From assembly GCA_036555615.1 (NCBI GenBank), contig DATBKZ010000043.1:24859-88858 (forward strand): a DNA stretch of 64,000 nucleotides, in the 5' to 3' direction. The translations under genes and the position numbers were made by a program. Below the pieces are notes generated by a model. That model was not told the origin of the DNA. It saw nothing but the letters and a program-made list of their open reading frames with translations, and did not search any database. This DNA comes from SG8-41 sp036555615 (GTDB lineage Bacteria; Pseudomonadota; Gammaproteobacteria; Burkholderiales; SG8-41). This document shows positions 18,153 to 25,911 of the stretch, piece by piece. The first letter of the stretch is position 1. Each line of letters starts with the position of its first letter.

Positions 18153-18521
18153 TCAGGCTGTCAGTATTGCCGCCGCCACCCTGCGCCCCTCGGTCGCGAG
18201 GATGTTGTAGGTCCGGCATGCCGCGTGGCTGTCCATGATCTCCACTCCGACGCCGGTAGCAGCAAGCGCGCGCGCGAGCGCCGGTGGTGGAAAGCGTTGC
18301 GCCGCGCCCGTTCCCAGAATCACGATCTCAGGCTTGAGCCGCTCGATGAAGCCGAAATCCGCCACCGTCAGCGCGTCAAAGCCGCTCACCTGCCATTCGA
18401 TGACCGCCTGCGGGCTGACCACCACGCATTTTTCGTAGCGCACGTGGTTAACGGCCACGAATCCCGTGCCGTAACCGGAGAACAAGTGCAGGCCCGCAGC
18501 CTGCTCCAGGTGCAATTTCAT
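18153..18521 (-). CDS. Mth938-like domain protein (DUF498/NDUFAF3 family)
   Basis: A 122-residue protein of the Mth938 fold. Family features are GYGTGFVAVNHVRYE, the SPQAVIEWQV segment and PEIVILGTGAAQRFPPPAL. The eukaryotic relative NDUFAF3 assists complex I assembly; bacterial members are uncharacterised. It lies between the c-di-GMP gene and alaC on the opposite strand. Confidence 0.87.
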   Translation of the reverse strand: MKLHLEQAAGLHLFSGYGTGFVAVNHVRYEKCVVVSPQAVIEWQVSGFDALTVADFGFIERLKPEIVILGTGAAQRFPPPALARALAATGVGVEIMDSHAACRTYNILATEGRRVAAAILTA

Positions 18522-18593
18522 AAGCCACTGATTTGCTTAAGGTTACTCGCTTCGCTAGAATATCACGCTTTTGCGCCTCGACTGGCAGTACCC

Positions 18594-19778
18594 ATGGAAG
18601 AATTTGCCCGCATCAAGCGCCTGCCGCCGTACGTCTTCAATGTCACCGGCGAGCTCAAGCTCGCCGCCCGCCGGCGGGGCGAGGACATCATCGACTTCAG
18701 CATGGGCAATCCCGATCAGCCCACGCCGCGCCACATCGTGGAGAAGCTGATCGAGACCGTGCAGCGCCCCGACACCCATCGCTACTCGGTGTCGAAGGGC
18801 ATCGTGCGGCTGCGGCGCGCGATCTGCAACTGGTATCGGGCGCGCTACGGCGTCGAGCTCGATCCCGACTCGGAGGCAATCGTCACCATCGGCTCGAAGG
18901 AGGGCATCGCACACCTCGCGCTCGCCACTCTCGACACCGGCGACACGGTGCTGGTGCCCAATCCGAGCTATCCGATCCACATCTACGGTCCGGTCATCTC
19001 CGGCGCTGACATCCGGCACGTGCCGATGACGCCCGAAGCCGATTTCTTCGAGGCGCTGGAGCGCGCGTTCAAGGACACGTACCCCAAGCCCAAGATGCTG
19101 ATCGTCAATTTTCCGAGCAACCCGACGACGCAGTGCGTGGAGCTGCCGTTCTTCGAGCGACTCGTCGGGCTTGCGCGGGAGCACCACGTCTACATCGTCC
19201 ACGATCTCGCATACGCGGACATCGTGTTCGACGGCTACCAGGCGCCGTCCATTCTGCAGGTGCCCGGTGCGCGCGAGATCGCGGTGGAGTTCTTCACCAT
19301 GTCGAAGAGCTACAACATGGCCGGCTGGCGCGTGGGCTACATGGTCGGCAACCGGGAGCTCGTCACGGCGCTCGCGCGCATGAAGAGCTACCACGACTAC
19401 GGCACCTTCACCCCCATCCAGGTTGCCTCCATCATCGCGCTGGAGGGCCCGCAGGATTGCGTCGAGGCCGTGCGCCGGGTCTATCAGGGGCGCCGCGATG
19501 TGCTGTGCAGCGGCATGAAGGCGATCGGGTGGAACGTCGAGGTGCCGAAGGCGACGATGTATGTCTGGGCACCGATTCCGGAGCCCTATCGCAATCTCGG
19601 CTCGCTCGAGTTTTCGAAGAAGCTTCTGGGCGACGCCAAGATCGCGGTCGCACCTGGCGTCGGCTTCGGCCAGTACGGCGACGGCCATGTCCGGTTCGCA
19701 CTGATCGAGAACGAGGCGCGCACCCGCCAGGCGCTGCGCGGCATCAAGGAAATGTTCCGGAAGGACGGCTTGTCATGA
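18594..19778 (+). CDS. alaC: Alanine transaminase (class I/II aminotransferase)
   Basis: A 394-residue fold-type I PLP aminotransferase of the AlaC type. The PLP lysine is K238 in SKSYNMAGWRVGY; other conserved blocks are DFSMGNPDQPTP, NPSYPIHIYG and NFPSNPTTQ. AlaC makes alanine from pyruvate and glutamate. The open frame extends far upstream, but that part is antisense to the Mth938 gene, so ATG 18594 (MEEFARIKRLPPYVF) is the start. The stop overlaps the hom start by 4 bases, giving the common betaproteobacterial alaC-hom-thrC operon. Confidence 0.93.
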   Translation: MEEFARIKRLPPYVFNVTGELKLAARRRGEDIIDFSMGNPDQPTPRHIVEKLIETVQRPDTHRYSVSKGIVRLRRAICNWYRARYGVELDPDSEAIVTIGSKEGIAHLALATLDTGDTVLVPNPSYPIHIYGPVISGADIRHVPMTPEADFFEALERAFKDTYPKPKMLIVNFPSNPTTQCVELPFFERLVGLAREHHVYIVHDLAYADIVFDGYQAPSILQVPGAREIAVEFFTMSKSYNMAGWRVGYMVGNRELVTALARMKSYHDYGTFTPIQVASIIALEGPQDCVEAVRRVYQGRRDVLCSGMKAIGWNVEVPKATMYVWAPIPEPYRNLGSLEFSKKLLGDAKIAVAPGVGFGQYGDGHVRFALIENEARTRQALRGIKEMFRKDGLS

Positions 19779-21088
19779 GGCCGATCAACGTCGGGTTGCT
19801 GGGTATCGGCACCGTGGGCGGCGGCACGTTCACGGTTCTCGAGCGCAACCGCGAGGAGATTTCGCGCCGCGCCGGCTGCACCATCACCATGAAAATGGTC
19901 GCCGACAAGGAAGTGGACAAGGCGCGCCGCCTCGTCGGCGCACGCGCGACCGTGACCGCCGATGCGCTGGAGGTCGTCAGCCACCCCGACATCGACATCG
20001 TGGTCGAGCTGATCGGAGGGACCACGGTTGCCAAGGATCTGATCCTCCGTGCCATCGCCAACGGAAAGCACATCGTTACCGCCAACAAGGCGCTCCTTGC
20101 GCGGCACGGCAACGAGATCTTCGCCGCGGCCCAGAAGAAGGATGTGATGGTGGCGTTCGAGGCGGCGGTAGGCGGCGGCATTCCCATCATCAAGTCCTTG
20201 CGCGAGGGACTTTCGGCCAACCGGATCGAGTGGATCGCCGGCATCGTCAATGGCACCTGCAACTTCATCCTGTCGGAGATGCGCGAGCGCGGCGCGAGCT
20301 TCGAGGACGTGCTCAAGGAGGCGCAACGCCGCGGCTACGCCGAGGCCGATCCCACCTTCGACATTGAAGGCGTGGATGCGGCGCACAAGACGACCATCAT
20401 GGCGGCGATCGGCTTCGGCATCCCGATGCGATTCGAGTCCGCCTACGTCGAGGGCATCGCCGGCCTCAAGCAGGAGGACATTCGCTACGCCGAAGAGCTT
20501 GGCTATCGCATCAAGCTGCTCGGCATTGCGCGGCGCAGGCCGAAGGGGATCGAGCTCCGCGTCCATCCGGCGCTCGTCCCCGCGCGGCGCCTGATCGCCA
20601 GCGTGGAAGGCGTGATGAACGCCATCCTGGTGAAGGGGGATGCGGTCGGCCAGACCATGTATTACGGGGCCGGGGCGGGGGCGGAGCCGACCGCTTCCGC
20701 TGTGATCGCTGACTTGGTGGACGTTGCGCGCATGCTCACCGCGGACCCCGAGCATCGTGTTCCGCACTTTGCTTTCCAGCCCGGACAGCTGGCCGCTACG
20801 CCAATCCTGCCCATGGGCGATGTCGAGACGCGTTATTACCTGCGGATGAAGGTGCATGACAAGCCGGGCGTGCTGGCGGACATCACGCGCGTCCTCGCGG
20901 ACCTCCGGATCTCGATCGAGGCGATGGTGCAGAAGGAGCCGCGCGCGGGCGAGGCAGAGGTGGACATCATCATGCTCACCCATATGACCGTCGAGAAGAA
21001 CGTGGACGCGGCAATCGCCAGGATCGAGAAACTGCCGGTCGTGGTCGGCAAGGTGACTCGCGTCCGCCTGGAAGAGCTGAACTCATGA
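19775..21088 (+). CDS. hom: Homoserine dehydrogenase
   Basis: A 437-residue monofunctional enzyme reducing aspartate semialdehyde to homoserine. It has an N-terminal NAD(P) fold (GLLGIGTVGGGT), the catalytic and substrate region VTANKALLARHGNEIF, GIVNGTCNFILSEM and EADPTFDIEGVDAAHK, and a C-terminal ACT domain (YYLRMKVHDKPGVLADITR, about 350-425) that usually mediates threonine feedback. ATGA overlap with alaC and the following thrC indicate one threonine/methionine branch operon. Confidence 0.96.
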   Translation: MRPINVGLLGIGTVGGGTFTVLERNREEISRRAGCTITMKMVADKEVDKARRLVGARATVTADALEVVSHPDIDIVVELIGGTTVAKDLILRAIANGKHIVTANKALLARHGNEIFAAAQKKDVMVAFEAAVGGGIPIIKSLREGLSANRIEWIAGIVNGTCNFILSEMRERGASFEDVLKEAQRRGYAEADPTFDIEGVDAAHKTTIMAAIGFGIPMRFESAYVEGIAGLKQEDIRYAEELGYRIKLLGIARRRPKGIELRVHPALVPARRLIASVEGVMNAILVKGDAVGQTMYYGAGAGAEPTASAVIADLVDVARMLTADPEHRVPHFAFQPGQLAATPILPMGDVETRYYLRMKVHDKPGVLADITRVLADLRISIEAMVQKEPRAGEAEVDIIMLTHMTVEKNVDAAIARIEKLPVVVGKVTRVRLEELNS

Positions 21089-21128
21089 CGTTCCTCGCCC
21101 ATCGCCGGTCGCTCGTCGCGCTCTCCTG

Positions 21129-22250
21129 ATGGCGCATTACACCGGACTGATCGACAAATACCGCGACCGGCTGCCGGTCGCGCCGGATACCCGCGCCATC
21201 TCGCTCAACGAGGGCGCGACGCCGTTGATCGAGTTGCGGAACGTGCCTTCGTTGCTGCGCAGGAAGGTCAGCCTCTACGCCAAGTTCGAGGGCGCGAACC
21301 CCACCGGCTCGTTCAAGGACCGCGGGATGACCATGGCGGTCACGCAGGCGGTCGAGGAGGGCGCGCGCGCGATCATCTGCGCCTCCACCGGCAACACGTC
21401 TGCATCCGCCGCCGCCTATGCCGCGCGCGCCGGCATCGCCTGCTTCGTGCTGATTCCCGAGGGCAAGATCGCGCTCGGCAAGCTCTCGCAGGCGATGATG
21501 CACGGCTCGGTCGTGATCCAGATCCGCGGCAACTTCGACGAAGGCATGCGCCTGGTGCAGGACGTCGCCGGGACACTGCCGGTCAAGATCGTCAACTCGA
21601 TCAATCCCTACCGCATCCAGGGGCAGAAGACCGTGGCGTTCGAGGTGATCGAGGCGCTGGGCGAGGCGCCCGACTACCATGCGCTGCCGGTGGGCAATGC
21701 CGGCAACATCACCGCCCACTGGATCGGCTATTCGGAGGCGGCCGGGGAGAGCACCCAGGCACTCAAGCCGGACGCGACCATGCGCAAGTACCGGACGCAG
21801 AAGACCCTCGATCGCCGCCCGATCATGCTGGGTTACCAGGCCTCGGGAGCCGCCCCGATCGTGCATGGCCGGCCGGTCGAGAATCCCGAAACCGTGGCCA
21901 CGGCGATCCGCATCGGCAATCCGGTGTCATGGCAGCAAGCGGTGGCGGCGGGCCATGAATCCGGCGGATGGTTCGCCGCGTGCGCCGACGAGGAAATCTT
22001 GCACGTGCAGAAGATGCTGGCGCAGGCCGAGGGCGTGTTCTGCGAGCCGGCATCCGCCATCGCTCTCGCCGGCGTCCTGAAGGACCTCGAGCTCGGGCGG
22101 ATCGGCGCGGGTGCCACGATCGTCTGCACCCTGACCGGGCACGGGCTGAAGGATCCCGACGTTGCGATCGCGCAGAGCGCGAAGCCGGTTACCGCCGATG
22201 CAGAACTCAAGGCTATCGAGCGGGTGATCCGGGAGCGCCTCAAGACCTAG
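21129..22250 (+). CDS. thrC: Threonine synthase
   Basis: A 373-residue PLP enzyme converting O-phosphohomoserine to threonine. The PLP lysine is K63 in TGSFKDRGM; the phosphate-binding loop is ALPVGNAGNITAHW. The length fits the shorter threonine synthase class rather than the ~430-residue E. coli type. It follows hom by 40 bases. No conspicuous Shine-Dalgarno precedes the ATG. Confidence 0.95.
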   Translation: MAHYTGLIDKYRDRLPVAPDTRAISLNEGATPLIELRNVPSLLRRKVSLYAKFEGANPTGSFKDRGMTMAVTQAVEEGARAIICASTGNTSASAAAYAARAGIACFVLIPEGKIALGKLSQAMMHGSVVIQIRGNFDEGMRLVQDVAGTLPVKIVNSINPYRIQGQKTVAFEVIEALGEAPDYHALPVGNAGNITAHWIGYSEAAGESTQALKPDATMRKYRTQKTLDRRPIMLGYQASGAAPIVHGRPVENPETVATAIRIGNPVSWQQAVAAGHESGGWFAACADEEILHVQKMLAQAEGVFCEPASAIALAGVLKDLELGRIGAGATIVCTLTGHGLKDPDVAIAQSAKPVTADAELKAIERVIRERLKT

Positions 22251-22408
22251 GGCGCCCGCGCAGAAACGATGGGGGATCGGGGTGCCCCGCCCGCTGGGTC
22301 CGGCAGGAATATTGAAAGGCAACAATGTCCGGGGCACAATGCCGGCTCTTAAACGGCCGACCGGAATTCACCGGGGATCCTATCCAGCCTTCAGGGACGG
22401 TTTTCGAC

Positions 22409-22801
22409 ATGGCATCGCCGAATCCAGAGACCGAAAGACACGTCGTATTGCGCACGCGGGTGGCCGAGGGTTATGAACTCACCCAGCTTGAGCTCAAGCG
22501 CCTGCAGCGCGTGTTTACGGACTGGTTCCCGGGCGCGGTATACACGGACCTGACCCGTGACACGGTGCGAATTGACGTCGTGGTGAGAAAAGGCCGCCTC
22601 AGCGGCCAGAGCGTGTACAACGCCTCGTTCGTCAACCGGGAAGGCTCGGTGGTCAAGAATGCGGATTACGACGAGGACCGCATTACCGGAAAAGTCTGCG
22701 CCAACTACGACCCCCGGCGCAGCGGGTATTTCGGCAAGAAGGACGGCTTCGATTACCGGACCGTGTCCTATACTCTGAGGCCGATGCCCAACCCCCGTTA
22801 A
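22409..22801 (+). CDS. Hypothetical protein, 130 residues
   Basis: I do not recognise this protein. It is soluble and mixed alpha/beta (VVLRTRVAEGYELTQLELKR, then RIDVVVRKGRLSGQSVYNASFVNREG), with a basic, aromatic C-terminus (RRSGYFGKKDGFDYRTVSY). Codon use matches its neighbours. ATG 22409 was preferred; the frame stays open to an ATG at 22325. Its TAA stop lies inside the first hairpin of a palindromic repeat. It may be transcribed with thrC, 158 bases upstream. Confidence 0.65.
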   Translation: MASPNPETERHVVLRTRVAEGYELTQLELKRLQRVFTDWFPGAVYTDLTRDTVRIDVVVRKGRLSGQSVYNASFVNREGSVVKNADYDEDRITGKVCANYDPRRSGYFGKKDGFDYRTVSYTLRPMPNPR

Positions 22802-22870
22802 AGCCGGGCGCTTCGCGCCGGTTTAACTCCGCGCGTTGGACCGGACTGCAAAGCAGCCGGTCAACGCGCA
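22798..22870. repeat. Palindromic intergenic element, best-preserved copy
   Basis: Two consecutive hairpins. The first pairs TTAAAGCCGGGCGC with GCGCCGGTTTAA, leaving two unpaired G. The second pairs GCGCGTTG-g-ACCGG-a-CTGC with GCAGCCGGTCAACGCGC around an AAA loop. The same stem with its single bulge recurs at 13341-13480 and 46998-47074. There is no U-run, so this is not a standard intrinsic terminator, although it sits at the 3' end of a gene. Confidence 0.8.
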
Positions 22871-22917
22871 GTCTCAGGCAGATTCATGTGTTCCTGATTA
22901 TCACCGATGGCGTCTTT

Positions 22918-23529
22918 TCAGCGACCCGTCATCGTGTTCGGCGGGCAGGCCCCGACGATCTTCTTGAGCTGCTCCTCGCGCAATGCAGGCGACGACATCT
23001 TTCGGGCCGCTTTGTCTGCGGCGGGGAAGCTTCTGGCCAGTACGGCCTGGTGGACGATATTGGCGTAGGTTCTGTCACGCAGGGCTGCCGACGACAGGCT
23101 GCCCGCAATCTCGATTGCCAGTTCGAAATCGTGCCCATGCGCGGCTTGACTGACCAGCGCGGCATATCTGCTGTCGCGTTCGAGGCCGGAGCGAATTCTC
23201 CATGCTGCATCGTACCGGGCCCGTATCTCCACCGCCTTTCCTGCTCCATGGTCTAGACGATAGTAGCTGTCGTTCAGATACCGGATGATGTTCTGCTTCT
23301 CCTCCGGCGTTAGGCTATTCTTGAGCATGTGATTGCAGCGTGCGAGCTGGTGCTCCAGCGCAGGCAAGGATCGAACCAAGCGGTTCTCGCGGACGTAGAC
23401 TTCGGAGCCATGGCAGCCCGTGCAACCCGCGTCATGCAGGCGTTTTCCGGCGGCGCTGTCGCCCGGCAGCGCGGAATGGACGTCAAGGGGCAGCAGGATG
23501 AGGAGTGATAGCCACAAAATGCGCTTCAT
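22918..23529 (-). CDS. Exported c-type cytochrome with C-terminal helical-repeat domain
   Basis: A 203-residue periplasmic protein. A signal peptide (about 1-20) precedes a single heme c site, C36-TG-C39-H40, and a short cytochrome domain ending near LTPEEKQNIIRYLNDSYY. Residues 110-203 are helical and repetitive (AIEIAGSLSSAALRDRTYANI, then AADKAARKMSSPALREEQLKKI), like short A/L-rich helical repeats. The start was set at MKRILW because GGAGGGAAAGC precedes it; the frame continues upstream into the nadC 3' end. Its redox partner is unknown. Confidence 0.78.
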   Translation of the reverse strand: MKRILWLSLLILLPLDVHSALPGDSAAGKRLHDAGCTGCHGSEVYVRENRLVRSLPALEHQLARCNHMLKNSLTPEEKQNIIRYLNDSYYRLDHGAGKAVEIRARYDAAWRIRSGLERDSRYAALVSQAAHGHDFELAIEIAGSLSSAALRDRTYANIVHQAVLARSFPAADKAARKMSSPALREEQLKKIVGACPPNTMTGR

Positions 23530-23576
23530 GCTTTCCCTCCGACCGACCGCGCGCCCAGCCGCTGGCCTCACGCGCC

Positions 23577-24410
23577 TCATTCCTCGAACCGCATCGAGAA
23601 GTCCGCCGCCTTGACGTCCTTGGTGAGCGCGCCGACCGACATGCGGTGCACGCCGGTTTCGGCGATCGCGTGGGCGTTTTCCAGGGTAATGCCGCCTGAG
23701 GCCTCCAGCTCCGCGCGACTGCCCGCAATTCTTACCGCTTCGCGCATGTGCTCGACGTTCATGTTGTCGAGCAAGATCATCGTGGCGCCGGCCTCCAGCG
23801 CTTCCCGCAGCTGGTCCAGGCTCTCGACCTCGACCTGGATCCAATCCCCAGTATGCGCGAGCTCGCGTGCGCGCGCGAGCGCCTGCCGGATGCCGCCCGC
23901 CGCAGCGATGTGGTTTTCCTTGATCAACATCGCGTCATAGAGCCCCATGCGGTGGTTGGCGCCCCCGCCGACCCGCACGGCGTACTTCTGCGCAAGGCGC
24001 AGTCCGGGCAATGTCTTGCGGGTATCGACGATACTCGCCCGCGTGCCCGCGATCGCGTCCACATAGCGCCGGGCAGCCGTTGCCACCCCCGACAGCGTCT
24101 GGATGAAGTTGAGTGCGACACGCTCAGCCGCAAGCAGCGCGCGCGCGTCCCCGCGGACCGTGCAGACCCGCGAGCCGGCCGCAACGCTCGCCCCTTCCGG
24201 CACGGCCCAGACAATTTCCGCCGACGGATCGAGCTCGCGCACGCATGCGTCGAACCACGGCTGTCCGCACAGGACCGCCTCTTGACGGCACAGCACCACC
24301 GCGCGCACCTGCCTGCCGGAGGGAACAAGCGGCGCGGTGAGATCGCCGCTGCCGACGTCCTCATTCAGCGCGGCGCGCACGTTGCGCCGGATCTCGGATG
24401 CCAGGTCCAT
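23577..24410 (-). CDS. nadC: Nicotinate-nucleotide diphosphorylase (carboxylating)
   Basis: A 277-residue quinolinate phosphoribosyltransferase of de novo NAD synthesis. Motifs seen: EDVGSGDLTA, ALNFIQTLSGVAT, DTRKTLPGLRLAQKYAV, GGGANHRMGLYDAMLIKENH and ILLDNMNVEHMREAV. These cover the PRPP and quinolinate sites. ATG 24410 is preferred; a TTG at 24422 (SNPMDL) is the alternative. No nadA or nadB is adjacent. Confidence 0.95.
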   Translation of the reverse strand: MDLASEIRRNVRAALNEDVGSGDLTAPLVPSGRQVRAVVLCRQEAVLCGQPWFDACVRELDPSAEIVWAVPEGASVAAGSRVCTVRGDARALLAAERVALNFIQTLSGVATAARRYVDAIAGTRASIVDTRKTLPGLRLAQKYAVRVGGGANHRMGLYDAMLIKENHIAAAGGIRQALARARELAHTGDWIQVEVESLDQLREALEAGATMILLDNMNVEHMREAVRIAGSRAELEASGGITLENAHAIAETGVHRMSVGALTKDVKAADFSMRFEE

Positions 24411-24471
24411 GGGATTGCTCAATAGTTGGCGGCGAGCGCTGCGGCGATTCTAGCGCATTGGAGGTGGCCGA

Positions 24472-24681
24472 ATGGACGGGATGCTGAGCGTGGTGTCGCA
24501 CGGCATCGGCACGATACTCGGACTCGTGCTGATCGGCGGCTGGGAGTTCGTGAACGAGCAGTGTGACACGGACCTGCAGCGGGGCCGCGAGTATGCGCCC
24601 GGTTTTCTGCACATCGACGGCGGTGTCGGCGGCGGCGTAGCGGCGGGATGCCGCCGTCAAGTCCGGTGTTCGGCCCAGTAG
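24472..24681 (+). CDS. Possible small membrane protein, 69 residues
   Basis: A short frame with an unusually strong ribosome site, GGAGGTGG at 24460-24467, 4 bases before the ATG. The protein starts MDGMLSVVSHGIGTILGLVLIGGW, which would form one membrane helix; the rest is polar. Its last 25 bases overlap the convergent next gene. I recognise no family, and only the ribosome site and hydrophobic helix argue for it. Confidence 0.4.
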   Translation: MDGMLSVVSHGIGTILGLVLIGGWEFVNEQCDTDLQRGREYAPGFLHIDGGVGGGVAAGCRRQVRCSAQ

Positions 24682-25250
24682 ATCGCCATCACCAGCGCAA
24701 ACAGAACGATCTCGGCGAGCGTCACCAGCAGGATGATGAAGGTGATGCGCCGGGCGGAGGGCTTCATCGGCACCCACACGCGCCGCATGTACCAGCGCCA
24801 CGGCGCGCACCAGCCCCAGCGCAGGTCGCGCAACAGGTATTCTCTCAGCGCGACGCCCCAGGCATGCAAGCTCCGGTCCACCTCGGGGGTGTCCGCTTCG
24901 GTTGCTCCGGTGTAATCATCGGTGATCCGCAGGCGGCTGCCGGCATCCGCCGGAGCGATCTCGAAACGCGTGCTGCGCTTCACTCCGCGGTCGTAGCGTA
25001 CCGTGAAGGCGCGCTCCGAGGCCCATTCCAGCCTGAGCTGCAGGTCGAAATCGCGCTGGTTGCTCAGATTGCGCATTGAGACCGAGAAGGCGCCGGGAGC
25101 GGTCTCGCGCCAGCGCCTGAACTCTAGGTAGGGATTGATGCGGTAGAGCCGCTCCACGTCGCGGAGAAACGCACCGAGCGCCGCGGGCTCGAGGGGAACC
25201 TCGATGGTGACCCAGGCTGCGTCGGCGTCGCGGGTTGCGGTCTCGCTCAT
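24657..25250 (-). CDS. SRPBCC-like protein with C-terminal membrane anchor
   Basis: A 197-residue protein. Residues about 10-135 resemble a START/SRPBCC fold (WVTIEVPLEPAALGAFLRD, then FEIAPADAGSRLRITDDY), a hydrophobic ligand cup. The C-terminus (about 165-190, ITFIILLVTLAEIVLFALVM) is a clear membrane helix. Its ATG overlaps the stop of the upstream Usp-like gene (ATGA), so the pair is coupled. A lipid or quinone ligand is possible but unproven. Confidence 0.72.
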   Translation of the reverse strand: MSETATRDADAAWVTIEVPLEPAALGAFLRDVERLYRINPYLEFRRWRETAPGAFSVSMRNLSNQRDFDLQLRLEWASERAFTVRYDRGVKRSTRFEIAPADAGSRLRITDDYTGATEADTPEVDRSLHAWGVALREYLLRDLRWGWCAPWRWYMRRVWVPMKPSARRITFIILLVTLAEIVLFALVMAIYWAEHRT

Positions 25251-25711
25251 CCCGGGTGGGGCACCACGAGCAAGGGGGCGCCGAGCGCTCCGGCGAGCTT
25301 CTCGACGCGCATGCGCGAGCGCAACCCGGGCACGCCCTTCGGTCGCGGGGCGCCGATCACGACGCAGTCCGGCCGGAGCGTCGCGGCGTAGTCGAGCAAC
25401 GCGGAAGACGGTTCCCCCAGCACGACCGTAAGTTCGTAACGCCTGCCGCTCGCGCGGACCTCGCGCTCGAGGGCGGCCCGGTGCTCCTCGATTTCCCGGG
25501 CGAGCTGGGACTCGACGTGGCGCCCGTATGCCGCGCGGGTGGATGCGTTGTTGAGCCAGTCGTCGCCCATCATCCCCTTCCACAGGTCCGGAACTACCAC
25601 GAGATGGAAGATCGTGGCGGCCGGCGCCGCGAAAGCGAGCGCGGCGCGCTCCGCCGCGCGCGAGCCGGGAGTCCCGTGGCTGGCGAGCAGGATGCGGTCG
25701 GCTTTCAACAC
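25247..25711 (-). CDS. UspA-like universal stress protein
   Basis: A 154-residue protein with the Usp alpha/beta fold. It begins DRILLASHGTPGSRAAERAAL and contains CVVIGAPRPKGVPGLRSRM, comparable to the nucleotide loop G-2x-G-9x-G(S/T), then a final strand ALGAPLLVVPHPG. The loop is not an exact match, so ATP binding is uncertain. It is translationally coupled to the SRPBCC-like gene. Confidence 0.75.
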   Translation of the reverse strand: MLKADRILLASHGTPGSRAAERAALAFAAPAATIFHLVVVPDLWKGMMGDDWLNNASTRAAYGRHVESQLAREIEEHRAALEREVRASGRRYELTVVLGEPSSALLDYAATLRPDCVVIGAPRPKGVPGLRSRMRVEKLAGALGAPLLVVPHPG

Positions 25712-25775
25712 GGCAAAAAAATCCCGGTGAAGCGCAGCGCGCGCTCACCGGGACGCGGAAGCAATCCTGGCCGGA

Positions 25776-25895
25776 TCAGACCAGGAAAAAGACGAGCGCT
25801 GCGATGATGAGCGCCAGCGCGAGCGCAACGAAGTCCTCGTGGCGATCGCTCGGGAATATCGTCAGCGCGGAACCGCGGTCGAACTTGTCTTCCAT
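25776..25895 (-). CDS. 39-residue single-span membrane protein
   Basis: A very small gene: a polar N-terminal half starting MEDKFDRGSALTIFPSDRHE, then a hydrophobic C-terminal helix (ALALALIIAALVFFLV) reaching the stop. AGGAAGGAG lies about 8 bases upstream of the ATG. It begins 16 bases after the stop of the sulfate-exporter-family gene on the same strand, so it is probably in that transcript and may be an accessory subunit. No family is recognised. Confidence 0.7.
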   Translation of the reverse strand: MEDKFDRGSALTIFPSDRHEDFVALALALIIAALVFFLV

Positions 25896-25911
25896 GGCGG
25901 CTTCTCCTTCC

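Noticed and set aside
18000..18593. N-terminal extension of alaC by about 200 codons
   Set aside because: It is antisense to the Mth938 gene and overlaps the c-di-GMP gene end; AlaC homologs start at MEEFxRIKRLPPYVF.
19133..19774. Long upstream extension of hom
   Set aside because: It runs in another frame through alaC; the dehydrogenase starts at MRPINVGLLGIG.
22798..22870. Palindromic repeat as an intrinsic terminator
   Set aside because: The stems are strong but bulged and no U-run follows; the same element also lies between divergent genes.
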